Assembly (NCBI RefSeq): GCF_001677335.1
Contig: NZ_LZYB01000008.1
Span: forward strand, 124,001-188,000
DNA length: 64,000 nucleotides
Direction: 5' to 3'
Source: Erythrobacter dokdonensis DSW-74
Lineage (GTDB): Bacteria; Pseudomonadota; Alphaproteobacteria; Sphingomonadales; Sphingomonadaceae
Positions 61,894 through 64,000 of this stretch are shown here, piece after piece. How positions within the stretch are numbered: position 1 is the stretch's first letter; the number at the start of each line of letters is the position of its first letter. The translations under genes were made by a program, and so were the position numbers. The notes under the pieces are model-generated. The model saw nothing but the letters and a program-made list of their open reading frames with translations. It was not told where the DNA came from and searched no databases.

Positions 61894-63771
61894 CGGCAGG
61901 CCTGCGACGATCCGCGTTCCCTGCGGGTCGCTTGTGAGGGCGAAGCTGCCACCAAGTCCCTCGATCCGGCGCCGCATGTTCCCCAGTCCGCGGCCGTCAC
62001 AGCTGACGGCGGGGTCGAACCCCGTGCCGTCGTCGGCAATGGTGAGGCCCAGAAGGCCATCGTCTGGCGCAATCGTGATCGCGATCCGCGAGGCTGCGGC
62101 ATGGCGTAGCACATTGCTGACCGCCTCGCGAAGCAGGGCTCTGAGCGCGCGCACCGTTTCGCGCGGGGGCGGGGCATCCGGAAGCTCGGGCATGGTCCAT
62201 TCCAGTTCCAGCCCGGCCAGTTCGACCCGGTCGGCGGTCTCGATGCGCAGATCGGCGAGCAGCGCGTCGAGCGCCAGCGGCTCGTCCTCGGCATTGCGGA
62301 TCACGTCGCGCAGGTCGCCGATGGTCTCGCGGATCAGCTCGTCCTTGCGCGCATTGCTGGGGGCATGGAGCGCGGTCAGCAGGTGTGCGCCGATATTGTC
62401 GTGGATGTCCTGCGCAATCCGCGCCCGCTCGAACGCGACACCCCGGTCATAGGCACTGCGCGCCTCGCCCAGCTGGGCCACCAGCGCCCCCAGTTCGCGC
62501 GCCAGCGCCAGATCGGCCGGGCTGAACAGGCGCCGCCCGCGGTTCCGGTCGCGCAGCCGCAGGGCCGCAAACCCATCGGGGCCGGGTACCAGCAGCGAGC
62601 GTCCCTCCTCGTCGATCACGGCCTCGCCGTAGCGCTCGGCGACCGGCTCGATCGCCAGCGGATCGAAGCTCTCTGCCAGCAGATCGCGCCATGCCCGTTC
62701 GCGCTCCGGCCCGGTCGGTGCCAGCGCGACCCCCGCCGCCTCGCGCAGCAACACCGAGCCATCGCTGCGGGGCGGGGCGATCAGCTTTTGCCACAGCCAC
62801 GCCCGCGCCGGGAGATAGGCAAGCGCCACCAGCAGCAGCGCAATCCCGGTTGCCCGCGCCGCGTCCATCGCCAGCACCACGATAATCAGCGCATCGACCG
62901 CAAGCACCGCAAGCCCCGCAGCGACGATGAACAGCAGCTGGAAGGCCCAGCGCCCCAGTCCGAAGATCCGGTAGCGCACCAGCGCAATCGCCAGCGCGAT
63001 GTAGATGATGACGAAAAACAGGAAGCCGAATTCCTCCGGCACCAGCGCCGGACGCAGGATCGCATTGGGAAGCGCCACCAGCGCGATGAACCCGCCAGCA
63101 CCGATCCCGACCGCAGCCCCCAGCCAGATGGCGATGGCCCGGGCGACGGGGTCTGCGCGGGCGACGACGATCTGCGCCGCTGCAAGGGCAAGGATCACCA
63201 CCATCTCGGCAAGGGTGATGCGGTGGATTTCGATCAGGATTTTGACCGGGCCGAAAAACGCCGCAATCGTCCAGGCGCCGAACAGCAGCAGCGCAGCAAG
63301 GGTGATCGTCTGCGCCCCGGGGAGGCGGCTTGGATAGCGGGCGAACAGGGCGATCATGACGATCCCGAAGGCGCTCGCGCCAATCACATTGACCGCAATC
63401 GCCGCCGTCACGACCGGGTCTGTCAGCGGGCCGGGCAGGCTGAAGACAGCAGCGCCGAGGCAGAAGGCATAGGTCGCAGCCCCGCTGGCGCAGAACAGCC
63501 GTGCTGCGCTTTCGCCCGCGCGCAGCGACCAGATCCACGCGCAAAGCACGCCCGCCACGCTGGCGGTGACAAGGCAGGGCCACAGCCGGATGGCGGGCAG
63601 GGCGGGGCCGCTGTCGCTGCCTAGCCCGGTGCCGAGCGCCAGCATGCCCAGCACCGGCACCATCAGCGCCGTTGTAAGCACAGCAAAGGTGACGGCCGCG
63701 GGAACGGGCCGAAAGTGCATGGCTTGGTATAGTCGCTGCTGCGCCAAGTTTGCTGGCAACCCAGTCGGCAT
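61882..63771 (-). CDS. Multi-pass membrane histidine kinase (NarL-type partner)
   Basis: A 629-residue sensor kinase. The N-terminal half holds about ten hydrophobic segments (about 25-335), so sensing is probably within the membrane or lipid-facing. A soluble GAF-like section (about 365-440) follows. The HisKA_3 domain has phospho-His in ERARIAQDIHDNIGAHLL; HATPase motifs are EAVSNVLRHA (N box), IADDGTGFD (G1) and GRGLGNMRRRIEGLGG (G2). It overlaps the response regulator end convergently. ATG at 63771 is preferred; ATG codons at 63822 and 63720 are alternatives. It begins 19 bases after the upstream gene, suggesting an operon. Confidence 0.92.
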   Translation of the reverse strand: MPTGLPANLAQQRLYQAMHFRPVPAAVTFAVLTTALMVPVLGMLALGTGLGSDSGPALPAIRLWPCLVTASVAGVLCAWIWSLRAGESAARLFCASGAATYAFCLGAAVFSLPGPLTDPVVTAAIAVNVIGASAFGIVMIALFARYPSRLPGAQTITLAALLLFGAWTIAAFFGPVKILIEIHRITLAEMVVILALAAAQIVVARADPVARAIAIWLGAAVGIGAGGFIALVALPNAILRPALVPEEFGFLFFVIIYIALAIALVRYRIFGLGRWAFQLLFIVAAGLAVLAVDALIIVVLAMDAARATGIALLLVALAYLPARAWLWQKLIAPPRSDGSVLLREAAGVALAPTGPERERAWRDLLAESFDPLAIEPVAERYGEAVIDEEGRSLLVPGPDGFAALRLRDRNRGRRLFSPADLALARELGALVAQLGEARSAYDRGVAFERARIAQDIHDNIGAHLLTALHAPSNARKDELIRETIGDLRDVIRNAEDEPLALDALLADLRIETADRVELAGLELEWTMPELPDAPPPRETVRALRALLREAVSNVLRHAAASRIAITIAPDDGLLGLTIADDGTGFDPAVSCDGRGLGNMRRRIEGLGGSFALTSDPQGTRIVAGLPLQT

Positions 63772-63790
63772 GGTCCGTCCGGCCCTGCTT

Positions 63791-64000
63791 CTATTCGGCG
63801 GCGTCGGCCTTTTCCTCGGCATAGACGAGTTCTGCAGCGAGCGTCACGGATTTCTCGAAGGCACGGACATTGCGAACGAACACGGTCTCAGGGATCCCTT
63901 CGCCCAGGTAGAGGTCCCAATGGACGAAGGGATCGCCTTCCTGATCGAGCCTCACGGCCAGGAACGGATACTCGGCGCTCAGCTGCATCGCCTCGACCGG
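63791..64000 (-). CDS. Unrecognised protein, C-terminal part (continues past window end)
   Basis: At least 69 residues, possibly starting at an ATG at 63988 (65 residues) but open to the window edge. Sequence AVRLDQEGDPFVHWDLYLGEGIPETVFVRNVRAFEKS suggests a small alpha/beta domain; C-terminus VYAEEKADAAE. No family recognised. It sits immediately upstream of the histidine kinase on the same strand. Confidence 0.6.
   Translation of the reverse strand, partial: PVEAMQLSAEYPFLAVRLDQEGDPFVHWDLYLGEGIPETVFVRNVRAFEKSVTLAAELVYAEEKADAAE

Noticed and set aside
1-64000. CRISPR arrays, tRNA or rRNA genes, insertion sequences
   Set aside because: No regularly spaced direct repeats, cloverleaf-like sequences, rRNA stretches or transposase genes with terminal repeats were seen on reading both strands.

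Overview
The window is high-GC bacterial chromosome, most likely from the Sphingomonadales (Alphaproteobacteria), probably Erythrobacteraceae (Erythrobacter/Porphyrobacter type). Three things point there: the argS-SPOR-nagZ-scpA-scpB-tatA-tatB-tatC block, the ispH-thrB-rnhA block, and an OmpR-CUT-like TonB receptor beside a TPR/2OG-Fe(II) oxygenase. Genes are dense and no gene-free gap exceeds 300 bases. I see no tRNA, rRNA, insertion sequence, prophage or CRISPR array. The placement is inferred from gene content, not from a phylogenetic marker.

Layout: 0-5.1 kb holds a two-gene operon for an envelope penicillin-acylase-type hydrolase and an M16 metalloprotease. 5.3-7.9 kb is clpB with a heat-shock-like promoter. 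8.0-12.7 kb holds a large TonB-dependent receptor and a TPR/2OG-Fe(II) oxygenase-like protein. 12.9-16.4 kb is a fatty-acid/acyl-CoA module (thiolase, SDR dehydrogenase, crotonase, MarR) interrupted by an exact 16-bp parS centromere site at 14859-14874. 16.4-23.9 kb is a Tad/Cpa pilus locus (cpaA-cpaB-cpaC-cpaD-cpaE-tadB-tadC) without the cpaF/tadA motor ATPase and without a flp pilin gene. 24-29.5 kb has an alpha/beta hydrolase, an FAD oxidoreductase, a YegP-type protein, rnhA-thrB-ispH and a lipoprotein.

29.7-36.2 kb is the conserved argS-to-tatC block: tRNA charging, cell-wall recycling, chromosome condensation and Tat export. 36.2-40.2 kb has an exported amidohydrolase, a beta-hydroxyacid dehydrogenase and threonine ammonia-lyase. 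40.4-47.8 kb has the N-degron transferase bpt overlapping tamA-tamB, the outer-membrane assembly pair. 47.8-49.6 kb has a GH24 lysozyme divergent from a small XRE regulator and a membrane protein, with a symmetric operator cluster between them. 49.6-55.7 kb has a trypsin-like autotransporter, a Ca2+/Na+ antiporter and an unrecognised 475-residue protein.

55.8-64 kb is the least explained region. It holds two exported, cysteine-rich Sel1 (Hcp-like, CX7C repeat) proteins, two further exported proteins of unknown function, another exported unknown co-transcribed with a LuxR-type response regulator, and a multi-pass histidine kinase converging on that regulator. A shared 15-bp motif lies in the two divergent intergenic regions that bracket the Sel1 genes. 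This is the best candidate for an undescribed system: a two-component-linked envelope module built on disulfide-rich Sel1 proteins.
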